64,000 nucleotides of DNA, taken from contig NZ_JAPFRE010000015.1 of the NCBI RefSeq assembly GCF_026183735.1, positions 321,914 to 385,913 of the forward strand, given 5' to 3'. Under the pieces are notes generated by a model. It ran no database searches, had not been told where the DNA came from, and saw nothing but the letters and a program-made list of their open reading frames with translations. This DNA comes from Alteromonas sp. ASW11-130. GTDB lineage: Bacteria > Pseudomonadota > Gammaproteobacteria > Enterobacterales > Alteromonadaceae. Every line of letters starts with the position of its first letter. Within the stretch, counting starts at the first letter, position 1. The translations under genes were made by a program, and so were the position numbers. This document shows positions 48,628 to 59,900 of the stretch, piece by piece.

Positions 48628-48855
48628 TTACTGTCGAATCCCAACTTTCTTGGCGATATCTTGCTCAAGGGCGAATACGCTGCCACCTAGCTGCAATACA
48701 ATAGGACCATTGAATGGCCCTCTGCGCACGCACTTTAAATCGCGCCCTTTCTGTATGCCCATTTCGACCAGCCGCAGCTTTACGTTATCTGCGACATCCT
48801 CAGCAATTCCAGATACGGTAGCGAGGTCGCCTGTTGATAAATCCCACAATGTCAT
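48628..48855 (-). CDS. feoA: Ferrous iron transport protein A
   Basis: A 75-residue SH3-like cytosolic protein that supports FeoB. MTLWDLSTGDLATVSGI and VKLRLVEMGIQKGRDLKCV are typical of FeoA. It is the first gene of feoAB; a Fur-like site lies 80 bases upstream. Confidence 0.92.
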   Translation of the reverse strand: MTLWDLSTGDLATVSGIAEDVADNVKLRLVEMGIQKGRDLKCVRRGPFNGPIVLQLGGSVFALEQDIAKKVGIRQ

Positions 48856-48933
48856 AGTGTTTCCAACCCAAAAGCCTCGAATCTAAAGAACGTGACAATG
48901 ACGGGATGCGTCAACTCTCATACCGACAACTTA

Positions 48934-48952
48934 AATAATAATGATTTTTATT
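48934..48952 (-). promoter_or_regulatory. Fur-box-like site upstream of feoAB
   Basis: The 19 bases AATAATAATGATTTTTATT match 13 of 19 positions of the classic Fur consensus by my own count. The location, about 80 bases before feoA, fits iron repression of feoAB. Confidence 0.5.
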
Positions 48953-49034
48953 AAGGTTACCAAAGTTTTCTTTTTTACTCCAGCAATGGTTGATCTTTGC
49001 TTCGCAGGGTACTTATACTAGGTGTTATCAACTT

Positions 49035-49130
49035 GTCGGAGTGCTTTGCGTTTTGCAACCAAAGCTGAGACCGCTAAAGCGGGATCCGTTGAACCTGATC
49101 AGGCTAATACCTGCGAAGGGAACAAGGTAA
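49035..49130 (+). promoter_or_regulatory. TPP riboswitch (THI element)
   Basis: The conserved THI-box order is present: GGAGTGC at 49038, GCTGAGA at 49064, then CCGTTGAACCTGATC, GGCTAATACCTGCG and AGGGAACAAGG. It lies about 105 bases before thiC on the same strand. Thiamine pyrophosphate binding should lower expression of the whole thi operon. Confidence 0.95.
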
Positions 49131-49222
49131 ATAAAACCGGTGCGGCAATTGCTTTGCCTTACTGGGATTATTTTCATTTGTCCTACAACAACTCCTGACA
49201 AGCATTCAAACCATTTATATAG

Positions 49223-51117
<1,895 letters not shown>

Positions 51118-51118
<1 letters not shown>

Positions 51119-52599
51119 TGTCAGCTCACCCTATAATGTGGAGTATCGGTGGGCTTGACCCTAGCGGCGGCGCAGGAGTGACGCGAGACTGCATTATTGC
51201 TGACACGTTAGGTGTGCACACCTGCCCTATTGCGACAATGGTGACGGCACAACCTCTGGTGGAGAATGACAATAACGCAACTCAAGTTGTTTCTCCCGTT
51301 GCCATAGACGTGTTCAAACAACAGCTTGTTTCTCAACAAGCAACCCTACCTGCGTCTATTAAAATTGGTGCTCTTGCGAATGATGAGCAAATTGATGCGC
51401 TCTTCCCCACGCTGGTGAATATCAAGGCGAAGAACCCGACTCTGAAAGTCGTATTCGACCCCGTTGTCAGAACAACGTCTGGCTTGCAGCTTTCTTTCTG
51501 TTCACGTGGCGCTATCCTATCCCTCCTAACTTACGTGGATATAATCACCCCTAATGTGGCCGAATTGAGCTGGTTAGCTCAACAAGATATTTCGAGTCGG
51601 ACACAGGCCACTGCTGCTGCGAAAATACTTATTAATGTAGGGATCGATGCCGTGTTGATAAAAGGCGGGCATGCACATTGGGAGCCTTCTGCCACAGATT
51701 GGCTGATTGCGGCCAATCAAAAGGTGTGTTTTACTTCCCCGCGCCTTAAAAACACCACGTTGCGCGGCTCTGGATGCAGGTTAGCTAGTGCCCTTAGCGC
51801 CGCACTCGCCAAACAACATATCCTTGAGGATGCGGTGTGTTTAGCCAAAAGTGTACTCGCCAGCAATTTTATTGACGTAGCCGAAGCGCAAAGTATTAAC
51901 AATACTCCCGTAACATACCATCGATATTTGCCGTTGGTCGACGCACCTTCGGCTTTGTCCGTTTACCGCTTTCCTCGCCTACTCAAGGATAATATTGGGC
52001 TTTACCCAATAGTAGATAGTGTGGAATGGGTAAAACTACTATTGCAAACGGGAATAAATGTCCTTCAACTTCGCATTAAAAATTCTTCGATAGATATTTC
52101 TTCGCAAATAAAAGAAGCAGTATTGCTTGCCAGAGACACCGGATGTCAGCTGTTTATAAATGACTATTGGCAAGAAGCAATTGAAGCGGGCGCCTACGGT
52201 GTACACCTTGGTCAAGAAGATGTGGAGGCTGCTGACCTTGCAGCGATTGCCAATGCAGGGTTGCGGTTAGGTATTTCGACCCATGGTTATTGTGAGCTTG
52301 CAAGGGCGCTGCAATTAAAACCGTCTTATATTGCCCTTGGTCATATCTTTGCTACCACAACGAAAGATATGCCGTCCGCTCCCCAAGGCCTCGAGCGTCT
52401 AACCGAGTATGTTAAGTGTTGTGGTGATATTCCTACCGTGGCGATAGGGGGTATCAATAAAGAACGCTTTTTATCAGTGGCGAAAACAGCAGTGGATGGT
52501 ATTGCGGTTGTATCAGCCATTGTAAAGGCCAGCGCGCCCCTTCAGGCTACTCGCGATCTCCAAGGTATGCTTTTGCAGGAGCCTGAAAATGTTAACTAA
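51118..52599 (+). CDS. thiDE: ThiD-ThiE fusion: HMP(-P) kinase and thiamine-phosphate synthase
   Basis: Two enzymes in one 493-residue chain. Residues 1-265 are ThiD, which phosphorylates the pyrimidine (GLDPSGGAGVTRD, MVTAQ, KIGALANDEQ, DPVVRTTSG, LIKGGHA, LRGSGCRLAS). Residues about 290-490 are ThiE, which joins pyrimidine and thiazole (GLYPIVDS, LQLRIKN, FINDYWQEAIEAGAYGVHLGQED, AIGGIN). Overlaps with thiC (one base) and thiF (11 bases) show tight coupling. Confidence 0.95.
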
Positions 52600-53335
52600 A
52601 GAAACCTATCAACGCTACAGCCGGCAATTGTTAGTCGACCCATTCAACGATTTGGCACAACAACAACTAATACATTCGAGCGTATTGATTGTCGGTGCAG
52701 GTGGGCTAGGCTGCGCGGCGGCGCAATATCTTGTCGGCAGTGGTGTGGGGCATCTTCTACTAATGGATCATGACAAAGTCGATATTTCTAACCTGCACCG
52801 TCAGCCGCTCTATGTCGAAAGTGATGTCGGCAGCTACAAGGCCGAGTCCGCAGCCAGGCGTCTTCTGCAAATTAACAGTACTGGACGAATTTCTGCCTTA
52901 ACCTATCAAGCCGATGAAGCAGTGCTAGAGACATTTATACCGCTTGTCGATATTGTACTTGATTGCACCGATAACCTTCCTACACGATTTATCATTAATT
53001 CGCTTTCTTACAAACACAAGAAACCCCTTTTTATTGGTGCAGCCACAGGGAGTCTTGCACAGTTTGTAGCGCTTAACCCAGCGCAAAATCATGGGTGTTA
53101 TGCCTGCCTTTATGCCCCAGAGCAAGACACCGGCAATAGCTGCCTAAGTCAGGGTATATTAGGCCCGGTGGTGGCGTTGGCAGGCAATTATCAGGCGCTA
53201 GCTTCACTTTATTATTTATCAGGTAGTAATCAACTCGATTGGGGGCGGCTGCACGTTTTCGACGGCTCAAAAATGCAGTGGAAACAATTCGCTATTCCTA
53301 AACGGTCTGAATGTGCAGTGTGTGGAGACAAATAG
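52589..53335 (+). CDS. thiF: ThiS adenylyltransferase
   Basis: Activates the C terminus of ThiS with ATP for sulphur transfer. The 248 residues are an E1-like fold with the nucleotide loop VGAGGLGCAAAQYL near residue 37, DHDKVDISNLHRQ near 64, and zinc cysteine pairs CYACL near 170 and CAVC near the C terminus. It lies inside thiC-DE-F-S-G-H; it could be mistaken for MoeB, but the neighbours settle it. Confidence 0.94.
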   Translation: MLTKETYQRYSRQLLVDPFNDLAQQQLIHSSVLIVGAGGLGCAAAQYLVGSGVGHLLLMDHDKVDISNLHRQPLYVESDVGSYKAESAARRLLQINSTGRISALTYQADEAVLETFIPLVDIVLDCTDNLPTRFIINSLSYKHKKPLFIGAATGSLAQFVALNPAQNHGCYACLYAPEQDTGNSCLSQGILGPVVALAGNYQALASLYYLSGSNQLDWGRLHVFDGSKMQWKQFAIPKRSECAVCGDK

Positions 53336-53535
53336 TGAAAATTATCGTTAATGACAAAGTGATGAATTGTGCCGATGCTATTGATTTAGCTTTCATTCCA
53401 ACGTTACTCCAGTGTAATCCAGACAATATAGCGATGGCGTTAAATCAAACCGTTATTCATAAGCAGGCATGGTCGACCACCCAGTTAAAAGAACAAGACC
53501 GAATAGACGTTTTTCAGGTTGTAGCAGGAGGCTAA
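53335..53535 (+). CDS. thiS: Sulphur carrier protein ThiS
   Basis: A 66-residue ubiquitin-like protein ending in the required Gly-Gly (VVAGG). ThiF adenylates this end and it is then converted to a thiocarboxylate that gives sulphur to the thiazole. The start is GTG at 53335, overlapping the thiF stop by one base with GGAG upstream; the in-frame upstream ATG at 53311 would reach back into thiF and adds no ThiS-like residues. Confidence 0.92.
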   Translation: MKIIVNDKVMNCADAIDLAFIPTLLQCNPDNIAMALNQTVIHKQAWSTTQLKEQDRIDVFQVVAGG

Positions 53536-54312
53536 ATGTTAACTATCGCGAACAAAACCTTTACCAGTAGACTATTCACTGGCACCGGAAAATTCCGCTG
53601 TGTCGATAGTATGTTTAAGGCAATTCAAGCAAGTGGTAGTCAGCTAGTGACACTCGCCATGAAGCGAGTGGAACATGTGAGTAAACCGGATGAGACGCTA
53701 GCTCGTCTGCGACAACTACCGATTGAATTATTGCCCAATACATCTGGCGCTACCAATGCGAAGCAGGCGATATATGCTGCCAATCTAGCACGAGCTGTAC
53801 TCGATACTCATTGGGTCAAACTGGAAATTCACCCCGACCAGCGCTATCTGTTACCCGACCCAATGGAAACACTGATTGCCGCAGAACAATTGGTGAAAGA
53901 AGGTTTTGTGGTACTGCCTTACTGCGGTGCCGACCCGGTATTGTGTAAAAGGCTAGAAGAAGTGGGCTGCGCTGCTGTTATGCCACTTGCAGCGCCAATA
54001 GGCTCTAATCGCGGCTTACTGACAAAAGAGTTTCTTCGCATTATTATTGAGCAAGCTAATATACCGGTAATTGTCGACGCGGGAATAGGCAAACCCAGTG
54101 AAGCGATGGCAGCAATGGAAATGGGCGTGGATGCCATATTAGTTAATACTGCCATAGCCACGGCACACGACCCCATCCGTATGGCGGCTGTATTTGCGCA
54201 GTCGATAAAAACCGGTAGAGACGCCTTTGAAGCGGGATTACCCAGAACACATTTAACTGCCTTAGCTTCCAGCCCGCTCACCCAATTTTTGAGTGATCCG
54301 GCATGCACGTAG
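53536..54312 (+). CDS. thiG: Thiazole synthase
   Basis: Forms the thiazole ring from deoxyxylulose phosphate, dehydroglycine and ThiS thiocarboxylate. The 258 residues form a TIM barrel with FTGTGKF, the WVKLEIHPD segment carrying the Schiff-base Lys near 96, PIGSNRGL and [10 protein letters not shown]. It follows thiS with no gap and overlaps thiH by ten bases. Confidence 0.95.
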   Translation: MLTIANKTFTSRLFTGTGKFRCVDSMFKAIQASGSQLVTLAMKRVEHVSKPDETLARLRQLPIELLPNTSGATNAKQAIYAANLARAVLDTHWVKLEIHPDQRYLLPDPMETLIAAEQLVKEGFVVLPYCGADPVLCKRLEEVGCAAVMPLAAPIGSNRGLLTKEFLRIIIEQANIPVIVDAGIGKPSEAMAAMEMGVDAILVNTAIATAHDPIRMAAVFAQSIKTGRDAFEAGLPRTHLTALASSPLTQFLSDPACT

Positions 54313-55418
54313 CAGACTCACTTAAATCTCTCAGCTGGGATGATATCAGTCTTTCCATCGCCGCAAAAAGGGCTTCCGATGTAGAGAAAGCACTAACTAT
54401 AAGCAAGCCAGATCTGAATGATTTTCTGGCTTTAGTGTCACCCGCAGCAGAGCTATATGTGGAAGACATGGCGCGCAAATCAGTGCATCTTACTCGCGAG
54501 AGATTCGGAAATACGGTGTCTTTTTTTATTCCACTTTACCTGTCTAACGTGTGTGCTAATGAATGTACCTATTGCGGATTTACAATGAGTAACCGAATTA
54601 AACGTAAAACGCTCACCCTTGAAGAAGTCGCATTAGAGGCCCGCGCAATTCAGCAGATGGGTATCAACAGCTTGCTCATCGTGACAGGGGAGCATGAGAA
54701 AAAAGTGGGTATGGAATATTTCCGACAAGTTATCCCCATCCTAAAATCTTATTTTGATTACCTGACCATGGAAGTTCAGCCACTAACCACGCAAGATTAT
54801 ACAGAGCTACGTACTCTAGGTGTGAACGCCATATTGGTATATCAGGAAACCTATCATACAAGACGCTATAGTTTGTTCCACCAGCGCGGTAATAAGACAG
54901 ATTTTGCTTTTCGCTTAGACACGGCAGATAGAATTGGCGAAGCAAAAATGGATAAAATTGGGTTAGGCGCGCTTTTAGGCTTATCAGACTGGCGCACCGA
55001 TAGTGTATTTGTTGCCGCTCATGCTCACGCTATCCAACAGCAATATTGGCGCAGCCGTGTATCTATTGCGTTTCCGCGCATTCAACCCTGTACGGGTGAC
55101 CTCGATGACAATTTGATGAAAGGTCCCACCGACAGGCAACTGGTTCAGCTTATTTGCGCTCATCGCATCGTAAACCCGCACGCTGAGCTGACGCTGTCTA
55201 CTCGCGAGTCAGCGAATTTTCGCAATAACGTCATACCATTGGGCATTACTCACATCTCGGCCGCCTCTCAGACCCAACCCGGAGGCTACGGCCAGCCTGC
55301 CAACACCCTTAAGCAATTTGATACTGACGATGGCCGTTCCGTTGCGCAAATGAAGCGGGTAATACACCAACTCGGTTTAGACCCCGTTTTCACCGACTGG
55401 TTGCCGGGCTTTTCTTAA
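54303..55418 (+). CDS. thiH: 2-iminoacetate synthase
   Basis: Radical-SAM lyase that splits tyrosine into p-cresol and dehydroglycine for ThiG. The 371 residues contain the cluster motif CANECTYC, where the three cysteines have ThiH spacing, then [11 protein letters not shown] and HARRYSLF-like and RVSIAFPRI blocks. Length is normal. It is the last gene of the operon. Use of ThiH rather than ThiO points to the anaerobic-type route. Confidence 0.95.
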   Translation: MHVADSLKSLSWDDISLSIAAKRASDVEKALTISKPDLNDFLALVSPAAELYVEDMARKSVHLTRERFGNTVSFFIPLYLSNVCANECTYCGFTMSNRIKRKTLTLEEVALEARAIQQMGINSLLIVTGEHEKKVGMEYFRQVIPILKSYFDYLTMEVQPLTTQDYTELRTLGVNAILVYQETYHTRRYSLFHQRGNKTDFAFRLDTADRIGEAKMDKIGLGALLGLSDWRTDSVFVAAHAHAIQQQYWRSRVSIAFPRIQPCTGDLDDNLMKGPTDRQLVQLICAHRIVNPHAELTLSTRESANFRNNVIPLGITHISAASQTQPGGYGQPANTLKQFDTDDGRSVAQMKRVIHQLGLDPVFTDWLPGFS

Positions 55419-55879
55419 GCACGAAAAAATTTTATTAGCTATCCACTATAACGTTGAAGAGTTCGTGTGGAATGAACCGCGAATAAATTCTAGCTGGACT
55501 ACGTAGCCAACCAGATAAGCTACTGAAAAAAATATAAATTCTATCTAAAAGAGGACGTATATCTTTCCGTGTAAGCTTGTGAGGTTTTAATAAGGTACCG
55601 TCGACTTAACTTGATGCAGTATCATGTGGATTGATACGTACAGCACCTTCGCCGCCAAGTTTGCGTTTGCGTATATTGACTCTCGAAGCGATGCCCTACC
55701 TCCCAATAAAATTTAGAAAAACGCTCTTCCTCCACCATACGACAAAAAGCTATTCGTTAGAAGTAACCCATTTGCGAATAACCAGCGCGGTTAGAGACAC
55801 AGCTATTTTGTATCGGTGCCGCGCGCGCCAGTAGCGTTGCCATCATCTTTAGTTTTAATGCACCGTTCGTTATGGCTAT
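55419..55879. other. Gap of 461 bases between thiH and the antiporter gene
   Basis: Convergent gap. A 67-codon plus-strand frame at 55631 has no ribosome binding site and no domain, so I leave it out. No clear terminator is visible for the thi operon. Confidence 0.5.
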
Positions 55880-57094
55880 TTACGTTTTCTGCCAATGACG
55901 CACAATGGGCGTGACACTAATACCGTGTATAATTATTGATGCTGCGACGACTAAACTTCCCACGGTCCAAATAATTTCATAGCCACCTCTTTCAACTACC
56001 AGCATTGAGTAGAACAAGGCCGATATTCCCATCGGGCCAAAGTGGCCGCAAAGAAGGGCGGTTTTCCACCCCTTCCACAGTGATGTAAGTCTATAAATAG
56101 TTAAAATAACCGGGATCCGTCTGAGTAAGAATATAGTGATAATAAACGCTATACAGACACCACCAAGTTCTACCCATTTTTCTACAGGCAGCATAAGACC
56201 GAATAAGATAAAAATGGGAAGGGTAAAAAACAGGTTTACCGTCTCTTGAATTTTATTTTCTTTAGCTCGCTCACTCCCCTTCACTAATTTACTAAACGCT
56301 ACCCCGCCGATAAACACCGCAAGCACACTATTTGTATTGCATAACTCAGCTAACCCGAGGATGGCTAGGGTTAACGCGAGCGTAGTAGCAAGAAAGGCGG
56401 AGTGATCGAGCGACTTCTTTTTTTCCGCCATTAATAAAGCCTTCCCTGTGCCCCACCCTAAAAGAATACCGAGCAATACGCCCCCACCCACTTCCCACCC
56501 CACTACCTTTATTACTCCGGTAAAGAGTGGCTGCTTTAAAGTCGAATCAAGGAACAATAGTGGGAATATTGCAAAAGGATAAGCTAGTCCATCGTTTAGG
56601 GCTGATTCTGCAGAAAGGCCGTTTCGCACCTGTTCGGGCAAGTGCGCTTTAGCCAACCCGCCTGTAACAATCGAGCTAGCTACCACGGGATCTGTAGGAG
56701 ATATTGTTGCACCTATCAACATAGCCAGTATGAAAGGTACCCCAAACATCCAGTGAGCTAATGCACTACTGATGAGAAACATACACGGCATACCGATGCC
56801 AAGTATGATGGTAAGTGAGCGTCGCTGAGTAAATAAATAGTTTTTTGGAATGCGCAAAGCGATAGCCATCAAGCTAATCCCTAAGGTTATCCTTGCACTT
56901 TCCATCAGTATTTTATTGGTATCTCCCCAGCTTTCCGGATCGAGTACATCTATTCCTAACGGGCCTAATATTATTCCCGTAAAAAATGCGAGCATCGGGA
57001 TAGTAACCAAGGAACGATTGATGACACGGCTAAACATACCAAAAAGTAATACCGTGCCACCCACCACGGTCAAAACTATGTTTAGTTGCTCCAT
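55880..57094 (-). CDS. Sodium/proton antiporter, CPA1 (NhaP-like) family
   Basis: About 404 residues from the chosen start, with about 12 membrane helices. Family hallmarks are GATISPTDPVVASS near residue 145 and SAESALNDGLAYPF near 178, the Asn-Asp pair that binds cation. There is no large C-terminal regulatory domain. It exchanges Na+ (or K+) for protons across the inner membrane, suiting a marine cell. Start 57094 has GGAG six bases upstream and begins inside the first helix region; the upstream frame from 57124 adds a charged leader. Confidence 0.87.
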   Translation of the reverse strand: MEQLNIVLTVVGGTVLLFGMFSRVINRSLVTIPMLAFFTGIILGPLGIDVLDPESWGDTNKILMESARITLGISLMAIALRIPKNYLFTQRRSLTIILGIGMPCMFLISSALAHWMFGVPFILAMLIGATISPTDPVVASSIVTGGLAKAHLPEQVRNGLSAESALNDGLAYPFAIFPLLFLDSTLKQPLFTGVIKVVGWEVGGGVLLGILLGWGTGKALLMAEKKKSLDHSAFLATTLALTLAILGLAELCNTNSVLAVFIGGVAFSKLVKGSERAKENKIQETVNLFFTLPIFILFGLMLPVEKWVELGGVCIAFIITIFLLRRIPVILTIYRLTSLWKGWKTALLCGHFGPMGISALFYSMLVVERGGYEIIWTVGSLVVAASIIIHGISVTPIVRHWQKT

Positions 57095-57228
57095 TCCTTT
57101 CTCCAACCAGAGCTTAGAACCCATTCTATTAGAAAAAAAAGCATAGAAATAAAAAACGTGATACGCAAATGAAGGTATTTAAAGCACTCAATCAAGACCT
57201 GGTCTACTGGAAGTGACCTTGAACCTGA

Positions 57229-57651
57229 CTACTCAATACCTGAACTTGGATTGATCATGGATAGGTTTAGTAATTGAAAAATGTCGTGTTCGATTGACGC
57301 CTTAGAAATTGCCAAATGCCATTCATTGCGCAAACTGATGGAGAGCATAATTTTATCCTCAACTTGCCAAATAGCATTGATTTTCAATCTATTTCCTTCA
57401 AATTCTTTCAGAAGCTTATTAAAATTTTTGTCTCGGTTTTTTAATCTCTTTAAGCTTTGAATGAGCTTTAGCTTCGTAAAATTTCCCTTAAATTTTGAAA
57501 GAGTCGTATTGCTAATAGAGGTGTCTATAAAAAGATCTTTTTGAAAAAGGCTTTCATTTTGCCTACCTACCCCTTCTTGATTGGCAGAGTCACAAGCAGA
57601 CACACTTAAAACTAGCAATGTACTTTGTATAAAAAATGTAAGTTTATTCAC
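57229..57651 (-). CDS. Small lipoprotein, candidate immunity protein of an Rhs toxin tip
   Basis: A 140-residue lipoprotein with signal and lipobox VLSVSAC (Cys20), so it should be lipidated in the periplasm. The mature part is helical, Lys/Asn-rich and has no family I know. Its GTG start overlaps the last codons of the degenerate Rhs reading frame as GTGA (57648-57651). Such overlap is the usual arrangement of a toxin tip with its immunity gene, hence the call; it is an inference from position. The gene itself looks intact. Confidence 0.6.
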   Translation of the reverse strand: MNKLTFFIQSTLLVLSVSACDSANQEGVGRQNESLFQKDLFIDTSISNTTLSKFKGNFTKLKLIQSLKRLKNRDKNFNKLLKEFEGNRLKINAIWQVEDKIMLSISLRNEWHLAISKASIEHDIFQLLNLSMINPSSGIE

Positions 57652-58330
57652 GATAAGCCTTCACCAGTCTTTTGCCATCTATATTTTTTACCCCACTCGC
57701 TTGGAGCTATCCCCCCATCCCTGTACCCGCCACTAGTGGGGCTGAGACGAATTTTTTAAATGATTTCCCTGAATAATAACCCGCATTCACCACCTGTAAA
57801 TACCCTAGGCATCCGCCACCTCAACTACCTTGTCCATCCATTTTTAAACTCGTGGCTTACATGACGAGTGGGATGAGTAGAAGACGTTTTAAAGCCATCA
57901 TACTCAGTTTTCCCTATACCGCCATCAGCTTGTGAAATTTCGATGACGCGATTGAGGGAATCGTATTTAATAGTAGAAACCAGTGGTGATGTCTCACTGC
58001 TTAAGTAAGGTACGGATTCTGATATTTTACGTCCGGCAGAATCGTATTCGGCATCTTTATATATCCAGGTACCCGCTTTCAAGCGTTGACCCGCGCTGCG
58101 AACTTAGTTGCCCCGTTTGTCTGTGTAGGTTCGCGCAGTTGGACGGCCTTCTTAGGTTATTTCTTCATAGTAAACTGCTGATAATGTACCGTACGATATG
58201 CCCTTACACCAGTACTGTACTTTGGACTTTACTGCTGGTCTGAGTGTACGAACCTGTTTTACTCGCATTCTCTTGTGGCGTGCGTACTTCACCAGCTTGG
58301 CTGCCCCATCTCATTGTATACATAAAAAAT
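57648..58330 (-). pseudogene. Degenerate Rhs/YD-repeat gene with remnant of a C-terminal tip
   Basis: YD-repeat language is clear in a frame at 57825-58082: DAEYDSAGRKI, IKYDSLNRVIEI and KTEYDGF. The same frame continues upstream as YYEEIT, stop, EGRPTARTYTDKRGN, stop, VRSAG, with TAA codons at 58152-58154 and 58104-58106. Near 58300 a third frame reads YNEMGQPSW. At the downstream end two frames join only across an A6 run (57752-57757): NAGYYSGKSFKK then IRLSPTSGGYRDGG...EWGKKYRWQK before TGA. So several stops and frameshifts interrupt one former Rhs-type protein and its tip. Confidence 0.8.
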
Positions 58331-58880
58331 ACACTGGCTGTAGGCGAAAATCTCGTATGAGTCGATGCCCTTTTTTTGTTCTAAAGCTAAATATACTGAC
58401 GCTTGGCCATGTACCCCGCGTGAAGCCGCCAGTACCCTTTGTGGCAGGCTAAAAGAAGAGATGGCGCGCAGTAAGGCTAATCGGTGGAATTTGCCACTAT
58501 GCACTTCTTTTACAGTCAAATAACACATCTGGCGACCTTAACCTGCGGTTCGCTGAAGACTGCTTCGTATTGTTCGACCAATCGATGCTAAAGATGCCAC
58601 CAAAATAACCGAATATCAGATTAAGGTATGTGGTGGCGGCAATATGATAAAAAGATAGAAACCCCAGCGAATACGCCTGAATTTCTTCCCGCGATTGGAG
58701 AAAAAAACATTCGCGCTGCCTACACTTAATCAATCGTATCGGGGGTGAAATTTCAGTGGCCCATGTGGGGGAATATGGTTTTCGAAAAATAGAATTCGAT
58801 ATCACCCCGGGGGACGTTTGGATGAAATTTACCTCTGTTTAATGCTTAACTATCATTTGGTCGTCGAAGCCTGGAAAGAG
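58331..58880. other. Gap of 550 bases, probably degenerate coding DNA
   Basis: Frames of about 100 codons are open on the minus strand but lack starts and domains. On the plus strand three short overlapping frames each read smoothly: one ends VCGGGNMIKR, the next begins MWWRQYDKKIETPANT, and a third ends DITPGDVWMKFTSV. This pattern suggests a plus-strand gene broken by frameshifts, which I cannot name. Confidence 0.35.
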
Positions 58881-59672
58881 TTAATACCTTTCGGGAGAGT
58901 GTAGTCGATCGCTGTAGTTGATACGAAGAGTGGCATTTAACCTACTTTGTGGCTCTGGTGCATTCCTTTTTATCAAGCAAATCATAATCGCTATCACTAG
59001 TAATGCCCCTAGACTCTGAAGTATCAATTGAGCCAACATGTTTTCGATGTGAATAGAAATAAACAATATCGCCTGATTTAACAGCCCATGTGCGAGAATT
59101 GGCATTACGCAAAGCCATCTGCGGTATGTCGTCATTAGAAAACGAACCCCTACATAGGTTAAATAGAAATGTAGGTAGATACGGATTACCTGAAAGGTTA
59201 CGAATAAAAACAGCTCTGCAAAACCAAGCTTAGTCTGAAGTTGATTTATCATAAGCGGAATATCCGGTTTAGGTTGCGCTGTTAGAAATAAGTATCCTTC
59301 CACTATTGCGCTAGTAATATGAAAACCTGTTTCAGAAGATTCATATAATGCCACTAACGCGCAAAAAGCTAACAGAGCGCGTTTAATTCTTTTCTTCTCT
59401 AGCGTCTCAAACACCACGTAACAAAATACAATTTTAGCCATTTCTTCGATGACGGAACGGAAAAACAAAGCGCTGTACCACTGATTTTGTACGATGAGAG
59501 GAAGTTTAAAGATAGGGATTGCGCTCACCATCAGCATAATAAGAAAGAAAGCGATTAATGAAACGGCTACACGCCACCAGTCATTTCCTGCACATTTCTT
59601 CAAAGCACAAAAATGAGCTACCAATAAACTTAGTACCAAGCATATGGCTAAAAACAGATAATAAATATTCAT
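58881..59672 (-). CDS. PrsW-like membrane protease or CPBP-type immunity protein
   Basis: A 263-residue protein with seven or eight membrane segments. SVIEEMAK (Glu76, Glu77, Lys80) fits the EExxK motif of PrsW-family intramembrane glutamic proteases; LVALYESSE near 106-114 fits their second motif, and H168 and AHGLLN (His195) fit the later histidines. CPBP (Abi) proteases share a similar EE...H pattern and often serve as bacteriocin immunity. It lies 30 bases after a double-glycine-leader peptide on the same strand, so it may mature the peptide or protect the producer (inference). A small G-C hairpin lies between the genes and the ribosome binding site is weak. Confidence 0.6.
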   Translation of the reverse strand: MNIYYLFLAICLVLSLLVAHFCALKKCAGNDWWRVAVSLIAFFLIMLMVSAIPIFKLPLIVQNQWYSALFFRSVIEEMAKIVFCYVVFETLEKKRIKRALLAFCALVALYESSETGFHITSAIVEGYLFLTAQPKPDIPLMINQLQTKLGFAELFLFVTFQVIRIYLHFYLTYVGVRFLMTTYRRWLCVMPILAHGLLNQAILFISIHIENMLAQLILQSLGALLVIAIMICLIKRNAPEPQSRLNATLRINYSDRLHSPERY

Positions 59673-59702
59673 GATTTAAGCGGAGCTGCGAGCCCCATAA
59701 AC

Positions 59703-59900
59703 TTAAAGGCGATTGTAGGCAGAAGCACGGTTGAACTTATATTGCGTTCCAGCCCCACTATAAGTTCCTGAATATGAAAACAATTCGAAAGAAAAATTCA
59801 CACCGAAAAAGTTTCCTTCACAACAGCTAATCGACCAATCGCCGAACGCGCCGCCACTAACTTGATCTAGTTCGTCATTGGTTAACTCTAAAATTTCCAT
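59703..59900 (-). CDS. Double-glycine-leader peptide, possible bacteriocin/RiPP precursor
   Basis: A 65-residue peptide. The first 17 residues, ending ELDQVSGG, are a textbook GG leader, as cut by C39 peptidase-containing ABC exporters. The 48-residue core begins AFGDWSISCCEGNFFG, is rich in Gly, Ser, Phe, Tyr and Asn, and contains an adjacent Cys-Cys pair. AGGAAAT lies nine bases before the ATG. No exporter is in the window. The PrsW-like gene follows at once. I know no close relative of the core; modification of the core is possible but no modifying enzyme is adjacent. Confidence 0.72.
   Translation of the reverse strand: MEILELTNDELDQVSGGAFGDWSISCCEGNFFGVNFSFELFSYSGTYSGAGTQYKFNRASAYNRL

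Noticed and set aside
55631-55834. 67-codon plus-strand frame after thiH
   Set aside because: No ribosome binding site or family; composition is like noncoding DNA read by chance.
58497-58805. 102-codon minus-strand frame
   Set aside because: No start context and no domain; the plus strand of the same stretch reads more like a broken gene.
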